Assembly: GCA_944389085.1 (NCBI GenBank)
Contig: CALXLB010000015.1
Location: 1-37,185, forward strand
Length of the DNA: 37,185 nucleotides
Direction: 5' to 3'
Origin: an uncultured Spirochaetaceae bacterium
GTDB lineage: Bacteria > Spirochaetota > Spirochaetia > Sphaerochaetales > Sphaerochaetaceae
Made by a program: the position numbers and the translations under genes. Numbering within the stretch: position 1 is the first letter of the stretch; the number at the start of each line of letters is the position of its first letter. The notes below the pieces were generated by a model. It had not been told where the DNA came from. It did no database searches and saw nothing but the letters and a program-made list of their open reading frames with translations. Of this stretch, positions 15,867-24,766 are shown piece after piece.

Positions 15867-16814
15867 ATGCTTGCTGTTATCACAAATATGCTTTCAATGT
15901 GTATCCCTTTCTCTGTAGCGCTGCTTCTGGCTTCTCTTGGGGAGATGTTCAATCAGAGGGCTGGTGTATTCAATCTGGGATGCGAAGGTGTGATGGCTAT
16001 GGGCGCCTTTGTCGGAATGCTCATTCCGTTCCTTGCCGGACATGGCGGTGCCGTCTCTGAGTGGTATAATCTGCTCGGTTTTGCAGCAGCTGCTGTGCTT
16101 GGGGCTGTTTTCGGCCTTATCTTCGGAGTCATTACAGTCACCTTCCGTGCACCGCAGGGTATTGCCGGTATCGGTCTCCAGATGTTCGGAGTAGGGACGG
16201 CTGGTACGCTTTTCAGACATTTTGTCGGAGGCACTCAGTCCATTCCGGGCATTCCTGATGTTGATATCCCTCTCCTTGCTAAAATACCAGTGATTGGTGA
16301 TATATTCTTCTCACACAATGTGGTTGCTTATCTTGCATACATCTTTGTTCCTGTGGCTTGGTATATCCTTTTCAAGACATACTGGGGGCTGAAGGTAAGG
16401 GCAGTAGGTACAAATCCAAGAGCTGCTGATTCAATGGGTATAAATGTGAGCCGCACACGCTATGAGGCACTTGTTGTCGGAGGTGCGCTTGCAGGTCTTG
16501 CAGGAGCCTATCTTTCGATTGCTCAGGCAAAGATGTTCTCTGATACACTCATCTCCGGACGCGGGTTCATAGCAGTTGCTCTTGTCTATTTCGGTCATTG
16601 GCATCCTCTGCAGATCATGGGGGGAGCGCTGCTCTTCACTCTTGCACAGACTTTCCAGACCATTGTTCAGTCTATGGGAATATCATTTCCTTATGAGCTT
16701 GCTGTCATGCTGCCTTATGTGCTTGTTATCGTGGTGCTCTCATTCACGTCGCGTAACCAGACGACATCTCCGACAGCACTCGGAAAGCCGTTCAACAGAG
16801 AGATCAGAACATAA
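15867..16814 (+). CDS. Nucleoside ABC transporter permease 2 (NupQ-like)
   Basis: This 315-residue permease is the second membrane subunit. It has the conserved ASLGEMFNQRAGVFNLGCEGVMAMGAFVG segment, equivalent to that of the first permease, and a late GRGFIAVALVYFGHWHP segment. It begins one base after the preceding stop, with AAGGAGGGC as ribosome-binding site. A terminator follows directly, ending the four-gene operon. Confidence 0.92.
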   Translation: MLAVITNMLSMCIPFSVALLLASLGEMFNQRAGVFNLGCEGVMAMGAFVGMLIPFLAGHGGAVSEWYNLLGFAAAAVLGAVFGLIFGVITVTFRAPQGIAGIGLQMFGVGTAGTLFRHFVGGTQSIPGIPDVDIPLLAKIPVIGDIFFSHNVVAYLAYIFVPVAWYILFKTYWGLKVRAVGTNPRAADSMGINVSRTRYEALVVGGALAGLAGAYLSIAQAKMFSDTLISGRGFIAVALVYFGHWHPLQIMGGALLFTLAQTFQTIVQSMGISFPYELAVMLPYVLVIVVLSFTSRNQTTSPTALGKPFNREIRT

Positions 16815-16818
16815 TGGG

Positions 16819-16850
16819 AAGGCCGGGAAACCGGCTTTCTTCGTTTCTTT
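16819..16850 (+). terminator. Rho-independent terminator of the nucleoside importer operon
   Basis: AAGGCCGG (16819-16826), GAAA tetraloop, CCGGCTTT (16831-16838, one G-U pair), then a T-rich tail. Confidence 0.82.
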
Positions 16851-16909
16851 TCTCAATCGATTGCAAAACTGTGATAAGATAGGCTGTATCTGATTTGAGG
16901 GAGGAAGAT

Positions 16910-18898
16910 ATGGAATATGAATCTCTCTTCACACCGATAAGAATCGGAAATGTGGAGATCAAGAACAGATTTGCCATGGCTCCTATGGGACCATTAGGGC
17001 TGTCGGATAGCGAAGGTGGCTGGAACCAGAGAGGCATAGATTATTATACACGCCGTGCTCAGGGCGGAACGGGACTTATCATTACGGGTGTTACATTCTC
17101 TGACTGTACTGTTGAGCAGCAGAGCATGCCCAACTGTCCGAATTCAACATATAACCCGGTTCATTTCGTCCGTACCAGCCGTGAGATGACCGAGCGCATT
17201 CATGCATATGATGCTAGAATCTTTCTGATGATGAGCGCGGGATTCGGGCGCGTCACAATACCGACAAATCTTGGAGAGTTTCCTCCTGTTGCTCCTTCTG
17301 CCATTCCTCATAGATGGCTGGATAAAACCTGCAGGCCCCTTGAGAAGGATGAGATCCGGAGCATCGTGAAATCATTCGGAGATGGTGCTTTCAACGCAAA
17401 GCGTGCAGGTTTCGATGGCGTTGAGATACATGCTGTTCACGAGGGGTATCTTCTCGCTCAGTTTGCAATTTCGATGTTCAATCAGCGAACAGATGAATAT
17501 GGCGGGACACTTGAAAACAGGCTCAGGTTTGCAAGGGAAGTCGTTGAGGAGATAAAATCGCGCTGCGGCAGTGATTTCCCCGTATCCCTTAGGTTCTCTC
17601 TCAAGAGCATGATCATCGATTGGCGTAAAGGAGCTCTGCCTGGTGAGGATTTCGAGGAGAAAGGAAGGGATATCGAAGAAGGGCTGGAAGCTGCAAAGCT
17701 GCTGGTCTCATATGGCTATGATGCCCTTGATGCTGATGTCGGAACATATGATGCATGGTGGTGGAATCATCCGCCAATGTATCAGAAGAAAGGTCTTTAC
17801 AGAGAGTACTGCCATATGCTGAAAAAGGTGGTTGATGTTCCTGTCCTCTGTGCCGGCAGAATGGATAATCCAGATATGGCTGAAAAGTCTCTGGCAGATA
17901 ATGATTGCGATATCATCAATCTTGGCCGTCCGCTTCTTGCAGATCCTGATTACGTACTTAAGCTGCGTACAGGGCGTAAAGATGAGATAAGACCATGTAT
18001 CTCGTGTCAGGAAGGATGCATGGGCAGAATCCAGGAGTTCTCTGCTATCAACTGTGCTGTCAATCCGCAGGCTGCAAGAGAACGCGCTTTTGCATATAAT
18101 CCTGTACTTTCTCAAAAGAATGTTCTTGTCATTGGAGGCGGTGTCGCTGGATGCGAAGCTGCACGCGTACTAAGGACAAGGGGCCATCGTGTGACTCTCT
18201 ATGAGAAGAATACAGCTTTGGGAGGTAATCTCATTCCTGGCGGTGCCCCATCTTTCAAGGAGGATGATCTGGCACTTGCCCGATGGTATGCGCTTGAACT
18301 GAAGAGGCTTGGTGCTGAGGTCCATCTCGGAGAAGTGGCTGATGAGAGCACAATCCGTTCCGGTTCATTTGATGCTGTTATCTTTGCAACTGGTTCCCGG
18401 CCGAAGAAATTCTCTCTAGGGGATGATGAAAAGGTTTATACAGCTGAAGAAGTGCTGCTTGGAAGAAAGAATCCAGGGCATTCGGCTGTTATCATCGGAG
18501 CGGGACTTGTCGGATGTGAGCTTGCCTTGCATCTGAGAGAGAAAGGCTGTCAGATAACTCTTCTTGAAGGATTGGACAGGATTCTTGTAAACGGTCCTCT
18601 TTGTCATGCCAATAAAGATATGCTGGCCGCCCTCATCCCGTTCAACGGTATTGAGACAATCTGCTCTGCGAAGGCTGAGAGATTTACAGATGGCAAGCTC
18701 TATTACCTGAAAGATGGAAAAGAGCATTCCGTCTCCGCTGACAGTGTCATCCTAGCTGTAGGATACAGTGAAGAGAAGAACCTGTATGAGAAGATGAAGA
18801 ATGATATAGGGGAATGCTATCTTCTTGGCGATGCAAGGAAGGTTTCGAATATCATGTATGCAATCTGGGATGCTTTTGAGGTCGCGAATAATATCTGA
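16910..18898 (+). CDS. NADH:flavin oxidoreductase/2-enoate reductase-type Fe-S flavoenzyme
   Basis: This 662-residue three-domain enzyme resembles 2-enoate reductases (FldZ, BaiCD, 2,4-dienoyl-CoA reductase). Residues 1-355 form an Old Yellow Enzyme FMN barrel with VEIHAVHEGYLLAQF and the NQRTDEYGGTLENR motif. Cys363, Cys366, Cys370 and Cys382 form the 4Fe-4S site. Residues 403-662 hold FAD and NAD(P) Rossmann folds (VLVIGGGVAGCEAA and AVIIGAGLVGCELA). It should reduce an activated C=C bond with NAD(P)H under anaerobic conditions; the substrate (enoate, dienoyl-CoA or a plant/bile compound) cannot be read. ATG 16910 follows GAGGGAGG. It stands as a single transcription unit between a terminator and the leaderless gene at 18944. 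Confidence 0.9.
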   Translation: MEYESLFTPIRIGNVEIKNRFAMAPMGPLGLSDSEGGWNQRGIDYYTRRAQGGTGLIITGVTFSDCTVEQQSMPNCPNSTYNPVHFVRTSREMTERIHAYDARIFLMMSAGFGRVTIPTNLGEFPPVAPSAIPHRWLDKTCRPLEKDEIRSIVKSFGDGAFNAKRAGFDGVEIHAVHEGYLLAQFAISMFNQRTDEYGGTLENRLRFAREVVEEIKSRCGSDFPVSLRFSLKSMIIDWRKGALPGEDFEEKGRDIEEGLEAAKLLVSYGYDALDADVGTYDAWWWNHPPMYQKKGLYREYCHMLKKVVDVPVLCAGRMDNPDMAEKSLADNDCDIINLGRPLLADPDYVLKLRTGRKDEIRPCISCQEGCMGRIQEFSAINCAVNPQAARERAFAYNPVLSQKNVLVIGGGVAGCEAARVLRTRGHRVTLYEKNTALGGNLIPGGAPSFKEDDLALARWYALELKRLGAEVHLGEVADESTIRSGSFDAVIFATGSRPKKFSLGDDEKVYTAEEVLLGRKNPGHSAVIIGAGLVGCELALHLREKGCQITLLEGLDRILVNGPLCHANKDMLAALIPFNGIETICSAKAERFTDGKLYYLKDGKEHSVSADSVILAVGYSEEKNLYEKMKNDIGECYLLGDARKVSNIMYAIWDAFEVANNI

Positions 18899-18931
18899 TG
18901 CAGGCTGTAGCCATACCTGCATGAGAGAAAG

Positions 18932-18937
18932 TATCAT
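18932..18937 (+). promoter_or_regulatory. Candidate -10 for a leaderless RlmD-like mRNA
   Basis: TATCAT ends six bases before ATG 18944. No Shine-Dalgarno sequence of normal strength is present. Confidence 0.4.
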
Positions 18938-18943
18938 GTAGGT

Positions 18944-20125
18944 ATGACGAAAAAGAGAACCTGCCCCTTAGCAGGGCGTTGCGGTGGCTGTGATTACATC
19001 GGCATGAGATATGAGGATGAGCTGCTGGAGAAATATCTTGAGGAGGAGCAGTTTCTATCCCGTTTCTGCTCTGTCTCTCCGATTCTTCCCTCTCCTGAGA
19101 TAACTGGTTACAGATGCAAAGTGCAGGCTGTATGCGGAACTGAAGATGGACGTCTTGTAACTGGCATTTACAGAAAGGGAAGCCATCGCCTGATTCCTGT
19201 CCGTTCATGTCCTCTTGAAGATAAGAGGGCAGGGAAAATTCTGCAGACGATAAGGACGCTTGCAGGCCGTTATCACATTGTGTCTTATGATGAGGACAGA
19301 AAGACCGGACATCTTCGTCATGTGCTTATCAGGACATCGGAATACTATGATGAGGCACTTGTCGTACTTGTTGGTTCTTCTTTTGATCTGCCATCAGCTT
19401 CCGATCTGGCTGCAGCCCTCCATCAGAAGCATCCGTATGTCCGCTCCGTCTCTATAATCGTCAATACAGAAAAGACATCGATGGTGATCCCTGATGATGC
19501 AGAAGAGCGTGTCATCTATGGCAAGGGTTATATCATGGATAGGATTCTTGGCCTTGATTTCCGTATCTCCGCCAGGTCTTTTTATCAGGTGAATCCCAGA
19601 CAGGCCGCGAATCTGTATACTATTGCCATGAATATGGCAGAGCTAAATGAACACGACACTGTCATTGATGCTTATTCAGGAACGGGCACAATAGCCCTGA
19701 TTGCAGCCGCCTCCGGTGCCGGGCGGGTAATCGGTGTTGAAGCAAATGAAAGAGCTGTATCCGATGCCTGGGAGAATGCGAGGATAAATAATCTCGGAAA
19801 TGTCTCTTTTGAGAGAGCCGATGCATCCAAATGGATGAAGGAGAGAGCCAAGGAAGGGATGGAGTGTTCTGTGCTCTTTCTCGATCCTCCACGCAGCGGA
19901 GCAACAGAAGAATTCCTGGCGGCTGCTGGCAGGATGAATCCTGAGCGTATCATCTACATTTCATGTAACCCTGAGACACTTGGCAGGGATCTGAGGTATA
20001 TCTATCGCTTCATGCCTTATAAAGCAGTGGGGATACAGCCTGTAGACCTCTTCCCCGCCTCCCGTCATATCGAGACTGTCGTACTTCTGGAGAGGAGGGG
20101 AAGGAGCAGAGTCAACGGGCGATAG
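18944..20125 (+). CDS. TrmA/RlmD-family RNA m5U methyltransferase
   Basis: This 393-residue protein transfers a methyl group from S-adenosylmethionine to a uridine C5 in RNA, most likely 23S rRNA (RlmD/RlmC group). The N-terminal 4Fe-4S cluster cysteines are C7, C13, C16 and probably C89 (CPLAGRCGGC and VRSCPLE). The C-terminal domain has SAM motif I (VIDAYSGTGTIALIA), the FLDPPRSG motif and the catalytic YISCNPETLGRDL. It lacks an N-terminal TRAM domain. The exact target base is undecided. The start follows a possible -10 by six bases. The 3' end overlaps the convergent potassium-uptake gene by 14 bases. Confidence 0.9.
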   Translation: MTKKRTCPLAGRCGGCDYIGMRYEDELLEKYLEEEQFLSRFCSVSPILPSPEITGYRCKVQAVCGTEDGRLVTGIYRKGSHRLIPVRSCPLEDKRAGKILQTIRTLAGRYHIVSYDEDRKTGHLRHVLIRTSEYYDEALVVLVGSSFDLPSASDLAAALHQKHPYVRSVSIIVNTEKTSMVIPDDAEERVIYGKGYIMDRILGLDFRISARSFYQVNPRQAANLYTIAMNMAELNEHDTVIDAYSGTGTIALIAAASGAGRVIGVEANERAVSDAWENARINNLGNVSFERADASKWMKERAKEGMECSVLFLDPPRSGATEEFLAAAGRMNPERIIYISCNPETLGRDLRYIYRFMPYKAVGIQPVDLFPASRHIETVVLLERRGRSRVNGR

Positions 20126-20786
20126 AATTCTGGAATCTGTCGAGGTCTTTGTTTGAGCCTGAGAGTACCATCAGCTCATCCTCATGCAGCACCGTGTCAG
20201 GGCCTACAGAACCATTGGCTTTGCCTTCTTTTACCACAGCAATAAGTGTGATGCCGAAGCGTTCACGGATTTTTATATCCTTTACAGCTTTCCCATCGAG
20301 CTCTTTCGGGGTTCTTATCTGGATGATGGAGAACTCCTCTGAGAGAGGCAGTATATCCTCTGCAAGCTTCTCACAGAGCCTGATTGCTGTACGCTTTCCG
20401 ATTTCAACCTCAGGGAATACGACATCTGCTCCGATCTTCCTCAGTATCTTTGCGTGATCATCGCTGATGACCTTGCAGATGACATTTTTGACACCCAGTT
20501 CTATAGAATTGAGAGCAGCAAGGATTGAGCTTTCTACATCCTTTCCGATTCCGACAATCACTGTGTCGGCATCCTGGATGCCTGCATCCATCAGCGACTC
20601 TCTGGAGATATCACTGATTACAAAGACCTCAGCTTCTGTTTCATAGAGAGGTTTGAGCCTCTGCTGGTCCTGGTCTATGGCGATGACGTATTTGCCCCTT
20701 GCAAGAAGCTCTTCAGCGACCGCAAGGCCAAAACGTCCCGTTCCTATAACTCCGAATACCTGATTGCCTTCTCTGTTTTTCTTCAT
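20112..20786 (-). CDS. ktrA: Potassium uptake regulatory subunit, KtrA/TrkA-like
   Basis: This 224-residue cytoplasmic gating subunit has an RCK_N Rossmann domain (FGVIGTGRFGLAVAEEL, acidic end of strand 2 at AIDQD) and a C-terminal RCK_C domain (about residues 140-220). It binds nucleotides and gates the KtrB channel-like protein. Its ATG lies three bases after the ktrB stop, so the pair is one operon on the minus strand. AGG upstream is a weak ribosome-binding site. Confidence 0.92.
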   Translation of the reverse strand: MKKNREGNQVFGVIGTGRFGLAVAEELLARGKYVIAIDQDQQRLKPLYETEAEVFVISDISRESLMDAGIQDADTVIVGIGKDVESSILAALNSIELGVKNVICKVISDDHAKILRKIGADVVFPEVEIGKRTAIRLCEKLAEDILPLSEEFSIIQIRTPKELDGKAVKDIKIRERFGITLIAVVKEGKANGSVGPDTVLHEDELMVLSGSNKDLDRFQNSIAR

Positions 20787-20789
20787 TTT

Positions 20790-22082
20790 CTAACCTATGA
20801 TAACCTTTTCTTCTATGTATCTGGCACCCGTCTGCCGGCGGCGTGCGAATGCTGTGATGATTGTCATGAAACCGACTCTTCCAAGGAACATCATCACGAT
20901 AAGCACAATCTTGCTTGCTGTTGAGACATAAGGTGTAATGCCCATTGTCAGCCCGACTGTAGCATAAGCGGAGACAACTTCGTATAGAATCTTATCTGAA
21001 GAGAATTCCGGCTCAATGATACAGATGATTGTGGTGGCGGCAGCAACAAGCAGCACTGAGATGATGATGACGAAGAATGCCTTCATGACAGACTCCCCGC
21101 TGATTTCCCTCTTGAATGCAATGGGATTCCTGCCAAGCAGCAGCGAGAAAGAAGCTTTGACTGCTGTGAAGAATGAAGTTGTCTTCACACCGCCTCCGGT
21201 AGACCCCGGTGATGCTCCGATGAACATCAGGATGATAGTCAGTGCAACTCCTGCTGGCGGCAGTATTGTCTGATCATATGAGAAATAGCCAGCTGTCCTC
21301 GTTGTGACTGACTGGAAAAAAGCATTCTTCCAGTCGATATCCGGCAGAATCAGACGGAAAAGAATTGTTCCCGCTGCTATCAGGAAGATTGTTGTCGAAA
21401 GGACAATCTTCGTATGCACGGAAATCTTCTTCTTTTTTGTAACATGGTCAGCGAGGTCATTGTAGAGAATGAAGCCCAGACCACCGAAAGCAATAAGAGA
21501 AGCGATGGTAATCAGGACAAGAGGATTATCATTCCACTTCATCATGCTGTCTGAGAAGAGATCGAATCCAGCATTGTTGAATGCTGAAACCGAATGGAAG
21601 ACTGAGAGATATACAGCTCTTCCTGCCGGATACTTGGCTGAGAATGAAATGAAGAGGAGAACAGCTCCTAATAATTCCATCGCGGCTGTTACGGTAAGAG
21701 CAACGCCCAAGAGCCTTTTCGTTCCGATTTTGTGATCGGCACCAAGAGAATCCCTGAGAAGATTCCCTGTGGAAGCATCGATCCTGCCACTGGCAAGCCG
21801 TATGATAATCACCGCAACAACTGCATAGCCAAGCCCGCCGAACTGAATCAGCAGCATAAGCACAGTGGATCCGAAGAGAGACAAAGTCTTCGAGATATCC
21901 AGAGGTGTCAGCCCTGTGACACAGATAGCAGATGTTGAGATGAAGAGTGCATCAATGAGAGATACATCCACCCCATCCTGGTGCGAAACCGGCAGATACA
22001 GCAGCAGCGTTCCAATAGCTATCAGGAGCATGAAACCCAGAGCAAGCTTCAGTCCTGGCCGCAGTGTTTTCCTGTTTTGCAT
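20790..22082 (-). CDS. ktrB: Potassium uptake transmembrane subunit, KtrB/TrkH-like
   Basis: This 430-residue membrane protein has four pseudo-repeated M1-P-M2 units. The pore-loop glycines of the selectivity filter can be seen in AICVTGLTPLD, SAFNNAGFDLF, TTRTAGYFSYD and YATVGLTMGITP. It conducts K+ (often Na+-dependent) and works with the RCK protein encoded just downstream. ATG 22082 is preceded by TATAAT seven bases upstream, so this operon probably begins with a leaderless cistron. Confidence 0.93.
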   Translation of the reverse strand: MQNRKTLRPGLKLALGFMLLIAIGTLLLYLPVSHQDGVDVSLIDALFISTSAICVTGLTPLDISKTLSLFGSTVLMLLIQFGGLGYAVVAVIIIRLASGRIDASTGNLLRDSLGADHKIGTKRLLGVALTVTAAMELLGAVLLFISFSAKYPAGRAVYLSVFHSVSAFNNAGFDLFSDSMMKWNDNPLVLITIASLIAFGGLGFILYNDLADHVTKKKKISVHTKIVLSTTIFLIAAGTILFRLILPDIDWKNAFFQSVTTRTAGYFSYDQTILPPAGVALTIILMFIGASPGSTGGGVKTTSFFTAVKASFSLLLGRNPIAFKREISGESVMKAFFVIIISVLLVAAATTIICIIEPEFSSDKILYEVVSAYATVGLTMGITPYVSTASKIVLIVMMFLGRVGFMTIITAFARRRQTGARYIEEKVIIG

Positions 22083-22089
22083 GTCTGTG

Positions 22090-22095
22090 ATTATA
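22090..22095 (-). promoter_or_regulatory. Extended -10 element for the leaderless ktrBA mRNA
   Basis: On the minus strand TGA-TATAAT ends seven bases before ATG 22082. It is a consensus extended -10 and there is no ribosome-binding site. Confidence 0.6.
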
Positions 22096-22180
22096 TCAGA
22101 ATGACATTATAGGTTGAAGGCTTTGCAGTCTCTCTTGGCTGATTCTCCCCAAATCCCTCCATTTTGACCTTCTGTTGTGC

Positions 22181-22221
22181 ATAATCCGGCAAAAATATTT
22201 TTTGTTCTGCATCCGGATTAT
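22181..22221. repeat. 9-bp inverted repeat upstream of the cytidylate-kinase-like gene
   Basis: ATAATCCGG (22181-22189) and CCGGATTAT (22213-22221) are a perfect inverted repeat with a 23-base AT-rich centre. It lies just upstream of the likely promoter and may be a regulator site or an RNA hairpin. Confidence 0.45.
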
Positions 22222-22254
22222 ATTTATGTTAAAATAATAAAAAGGAGGATGAGA

Positions 22255-22845
22255 ATGGTTATAACATTAGGTCGTGAATTTGGCAGTGTAGGCAGAGAGC
22301 TTGGCAGAAGACTTGCCGATCATCTTCAGATTGCTTATTACGATAAGGAAATTCTCACGGAAATTGCTAAACGTACGCAGCTGACAGAGGAATATATTCA
22401 TAATGTTGTTGAGCATCATCCATATCCTCTGTTGCCGATTACCGTCGGACACAGTCTTTATCCCGACATGACTTTCCAGATCCAGCAGTCCGTATATGTT
22501 GAACAGAGCAATATCATCAAGGAGATGGCAGCTGCCTCTGACTGTATCATCGTCGGACGCTGTGCTGATTATATTCTCCGGGATATCAAGCCATTCCGCA
22601 TCTTTGTCTATGCTGATATGGACAGCAGGATCATGCGTTGCCACAACAGAGCACCGGAAGGCGAACATCTCTCAGATAAAGAGATGAAGCAGATGATCCA
22701 GAAAGTGGACAAAGGCCGTTCCAAGTATTACGAGTTCTATACTGGTGAGAAGTGGGGGGATAAATCCCACTATGATCTCTGTATCAATACTTCGAACGTT
22801 GTGATCAAGGATCTGGTACCGCATCTGGCAGCTTTCCTCAAGTAG
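22255..22845 (+). CDS. Cytidylate-kinase-like family protein (copy 1)
   Basis: This 196-residue protein of the Cytidylate_kin2 type carries the family's modified P loop (VITLGREFGSVGRELGRRLA), YYDKEIL, CIIVGRCADYILRD, and the late DKGRSKYYEFYTGEKWG motif. Such proteins are annotated as CMP-kinase-like phosphotransferases; the phosphate acceptor is not known. ATG 22255 is placed six bases after AAAGGAGG; an ATG at 22249 is too close to that site. It is a single-gene unit and shares its architecture with the gene at 24767. Confidence 0.85.
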   Translation: MVITLGREFGSVGRELGRRLADHLQIAYYDKEILTEIAKRTQLTEEYIHNVVEHHPYPLLPITVGHSLYPDMTFQIQQSVYVEQSNIIKEMAAASDCIIVGRCADYILRDIKPFRIFVYADMDSRIMRCHNRAPEGEHLSDKEMKQMIQKVDKGRSKYYEFYTGEKWGDKSHYDLCINTSNVVIKDLVPHLAAFLK

Positions 22846-22893
22846 TGTTGCTGATAATCCCGCCTTCGTATATAGTTTGCGGTGGAGATTATT

Positions 22894-24099
22894 ATGCAGA
22901 ATATAAGGAAAATAACTGAAGATGTCTTCTACGTCGGCGCTTCTGATAGGCGTCTGGCGCTTTTCGAGAATATTTATCCCATTGAGCGCGGCGTAAGCTA
23001 TAACTCCTATGTCGTGCTTGATGAGAAGACAGTTCTTCTTGATACAGCAGATCACTCGGTATCAAGAGAGTTCCTGGAGAATGTCGAAGCAGCTCTTTCG
23101 GGCCGTGACCTCGACTATCTTGTTGTGAATCATATGGAGCCTGATCACTGTTCTGTGATTGCAGAGATTGTTCTCCGCTATCCAGATGTGAAGATTGTAG
23201 GTAATCAGAAGACAATGCAGATGATCAAGCAGTTCTATACATTTGATGTGGATAGCCGTGCTCACGTTGTCAAGGACGGAGACACTCTCACAACAGGAAA
23301 GCATACATTCGCATTTGTCTTTGCCCCGATGGTTCACTGGCCGGAAGTCATGGTCACTTTTGACACATCCAACGGCTTCCTTTTCTCGGCTGATGCCTTC
23401 GGCACATTCGGAGCTCTTGCAGGCAATATCTATGCAGATGAAGTAGAGTTCGAGAAAGAGTGGCTTGACGACGCAAGGCGTTATTACATCAATATTGTCG
23501 GCAAATATGGCGTTCAGGTCGTGAACACACTCAAGAAAGCTGCCTCTCTTCCTATAAAGATGATTCTTCCGCTGCACGGACCGATCTGGAGAGAGAATAT
23601 CGGATGGTTCATCTCCAAGTATCAGACATGGGCAACATATGTGTCTGAGGAAAAGGGACTCCTGATGGTTTATTCTTCAATCTATGGTGATACGGCAAAT
23701 GCTGTTGATGTCCTTGCTGCAAAGTGTGCGGAGAAGGGCGTGAAGAATATCCATATCTACGATGCTTCAAAAACTGACTGTTCCGTGCTTGTATCAGAAT
23801 GCTTCAGATACAGCACAATCGTCTTCGCTTCTCCTACATACAATGCAGAGATCTTCCCTAAGATGGAGATGCTGCTGACGGAGCTTAAAGCTCATGCTTT
23901 CCAGAACAGGGATGCAGCTGTCATCGAGAATGGTACGTGGGCGCTCTCTGCAGGAAAGAAGATGTCAGAGATGCTTGCTTCTATGAAGGATATAAGGGTT
24001 ATCGCTCCTGTTCTTTCCATCAAGTCTTCTCTCAAGGATGAGCAGATGGGGGATGTGGAAGCACTTGCTGATGCTTTGAAAAAGAGCGTGGAAGCTTGA
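22894..24099 (+). CDS. Flavodiiron protein (A-type flavoprotein, FprA-like)
   Basis: This 401-residue protein has an N-terminal metallo-beta-lactamase-like diiron domain and a C-terminal flavodoxin domain. Diiron ligands are visible: H80, E82, D84, H85 (HMEPDH), H148, D167 and H228. The FMN phosphate loop lies at about 261-270 (SSIYGDTANA). Flavodiiron proteins reduce O2 to water or NO to N2O and protect anaerobes. No rubredoxin domain is fused, so electrons must come from a separate donor. The start ATG 22894 follows GGTGGAG. A terminator follows the gene. Confidence 0.94.
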   Translation: MQNIRKITEDVFYVGASDRRLALFENIYPIERGVSYNSYVVLDEKTVLLDTADHSVSREFLENVEAALSGRDLDYLVVNHMEPDHCSVIAEIVLRYPDVKIVGNQKTMQMIKQFYTFDVDSRAHVVKDGDTLTTGKHTFAFVFAPMVHWPEVMVTFDTSNGFLFSADAFGTFGALAGNIYADEVEFEKEWLDDARRYYINIVGKYGVQVVNTLKKAASLPIKMILPLHGPIWRENIGWFISKYQTWATYVSEEKGLLMVYSSIYGDTANAVDVLAAKCAEKGVKNIHIYDASKTDCSVLVSECFRYSTIVFASPTYNAEIFPKMEMLLTELKAHAFQNRDAAVIENGTWALSAGKKMSEMLASMKDIRVIAPVLSIKSSLKDEQMGDVEALADALKKSVEA

Positions 24100-24104
24100 T
24101 TCAG

Positions 24105-24131
24105 GCGGGGCTTGGTCCCCGCTTTCTTTTT
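24105..24131 (+). terminator. Rho-independent terminator after the flavodiiron gene
   Basis: GCGGGG (24105-24110), loop CTTGGT, CCCCGC (24117-24122), then TTTCTTTTT. Confidence 0.88.
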
Positions 24132-24138
24132 GGTGACT

Positions 24139-24702
24139 ATGGGAATTCTGGAATTATTAGTACTGGCCATCGGGCTCAGTATGGATGCTTTTGCTGTCTC
24201 TGTCTGTAAGGGACTTGCTATCGGACGCCCGTCTGTCAGAGGTTCTGTGATTACAGGCCTCTGGTTCGGCTTCTTTCAGGCCCTGATGCCTCTTATCGGA
24301 TACTTTGTAGGCTTGCAGCTTTCGTCTTTGATTCACGCAATCGATCATTGGGTTGCTTTTGTGCTTCTTGCAGCTATCGGTATTTCCATGATTGCTGAGT
24401 CAAGATCTAAAGAGGATGAGGATGAGAGTCCTTCTCTGGGGATAAAGGCTATGTTCCCGCTTGCGATTGCGACTTCAATTGATGCACTGGCTTCGGGAAT
24501 AGCGCTTGCCGCCGTTGAAGGTAATATCTGGTGGGCTGTCTCCTTTATCGGTGTGATCACATTCTCTCTTTCCGCTGCAGGCGTGAGGCTTGGAGCTGCA
24601 GCGGGGAGCAGATACAAATCAAAAGCTGAGCTGGCAGGTGGTGTGATTCTCATTGTTATTGCTCTCAAGATACTCATAGAGCATTTGGTGGAAGGCATCT
24701 GA
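24139..24702 (+). CDS. mntP: MntP-family manganese efflux pump
   Basis: This 187-residue membrane protein has six spans arranged as two repeats, each with the family Asp motif (LSMDAFAVS in the first, ATSIDALASG in the second). MntP exports Mn2+. I use ATG 24139 because it gives the family N terminus (MGILELLVLAIGLSMDAF). The longer in-frame start at 24112 lies within the upstream terminator stem-loop. No yybP-ykoY Mn riboswitch is recognisable between terminator and start, and the leader is very short, so read-through or an unseen promoter must serve it. Confidence 0.92.
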   Translation: MGILELLVLAIGLSMDAFAVSVCKGLAIGRPSVRGSVITGLWFGFFQALMPLIGYFVGLQLSSLIHAIDHWVAFVLLAAIGISMIAESRSKEDEDESPSLGIKAMFPLAIATSIDALASGIALAAVEGNIWWAVSFIGVITFSLSAAGVRLGAAAGSRYKSKAELAGGVILIVIALKILIEHLVEGI

Positions 24703-24716
24703 TTTTTTGTGTATTT

Positions 24717-24747
24717 TTGATGATATCCGCGATTTCTGTTTTATAAT
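24717..24747 (+). promoter_or_regulatory. Promoter of the second cytidylate-kinase-like gene
   Basis: TTGATG (24717-24722) and consensus TATAAT (24742-24747) are 19 bases apart. AGGAG follows at 24753-24757, upstream of ATG 24767. Confidence 0.55.
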
Positions 24748-24766
24748 ATCAGCAGGAGACTTGGAT

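Noticed and set aside
16620-16627. G6 run in the second nucleoside permease gene as a slippage site
   Set aside because: It is short, inside an intact reading frame, and similar G runs are ordinary at this composition.
24100-24138. Possible manganese riboswitch (yybP-ykoY) before mntP
   Set aside because: Only a simple GC-rich terminator stem is present; the space is too short for the aptamer.
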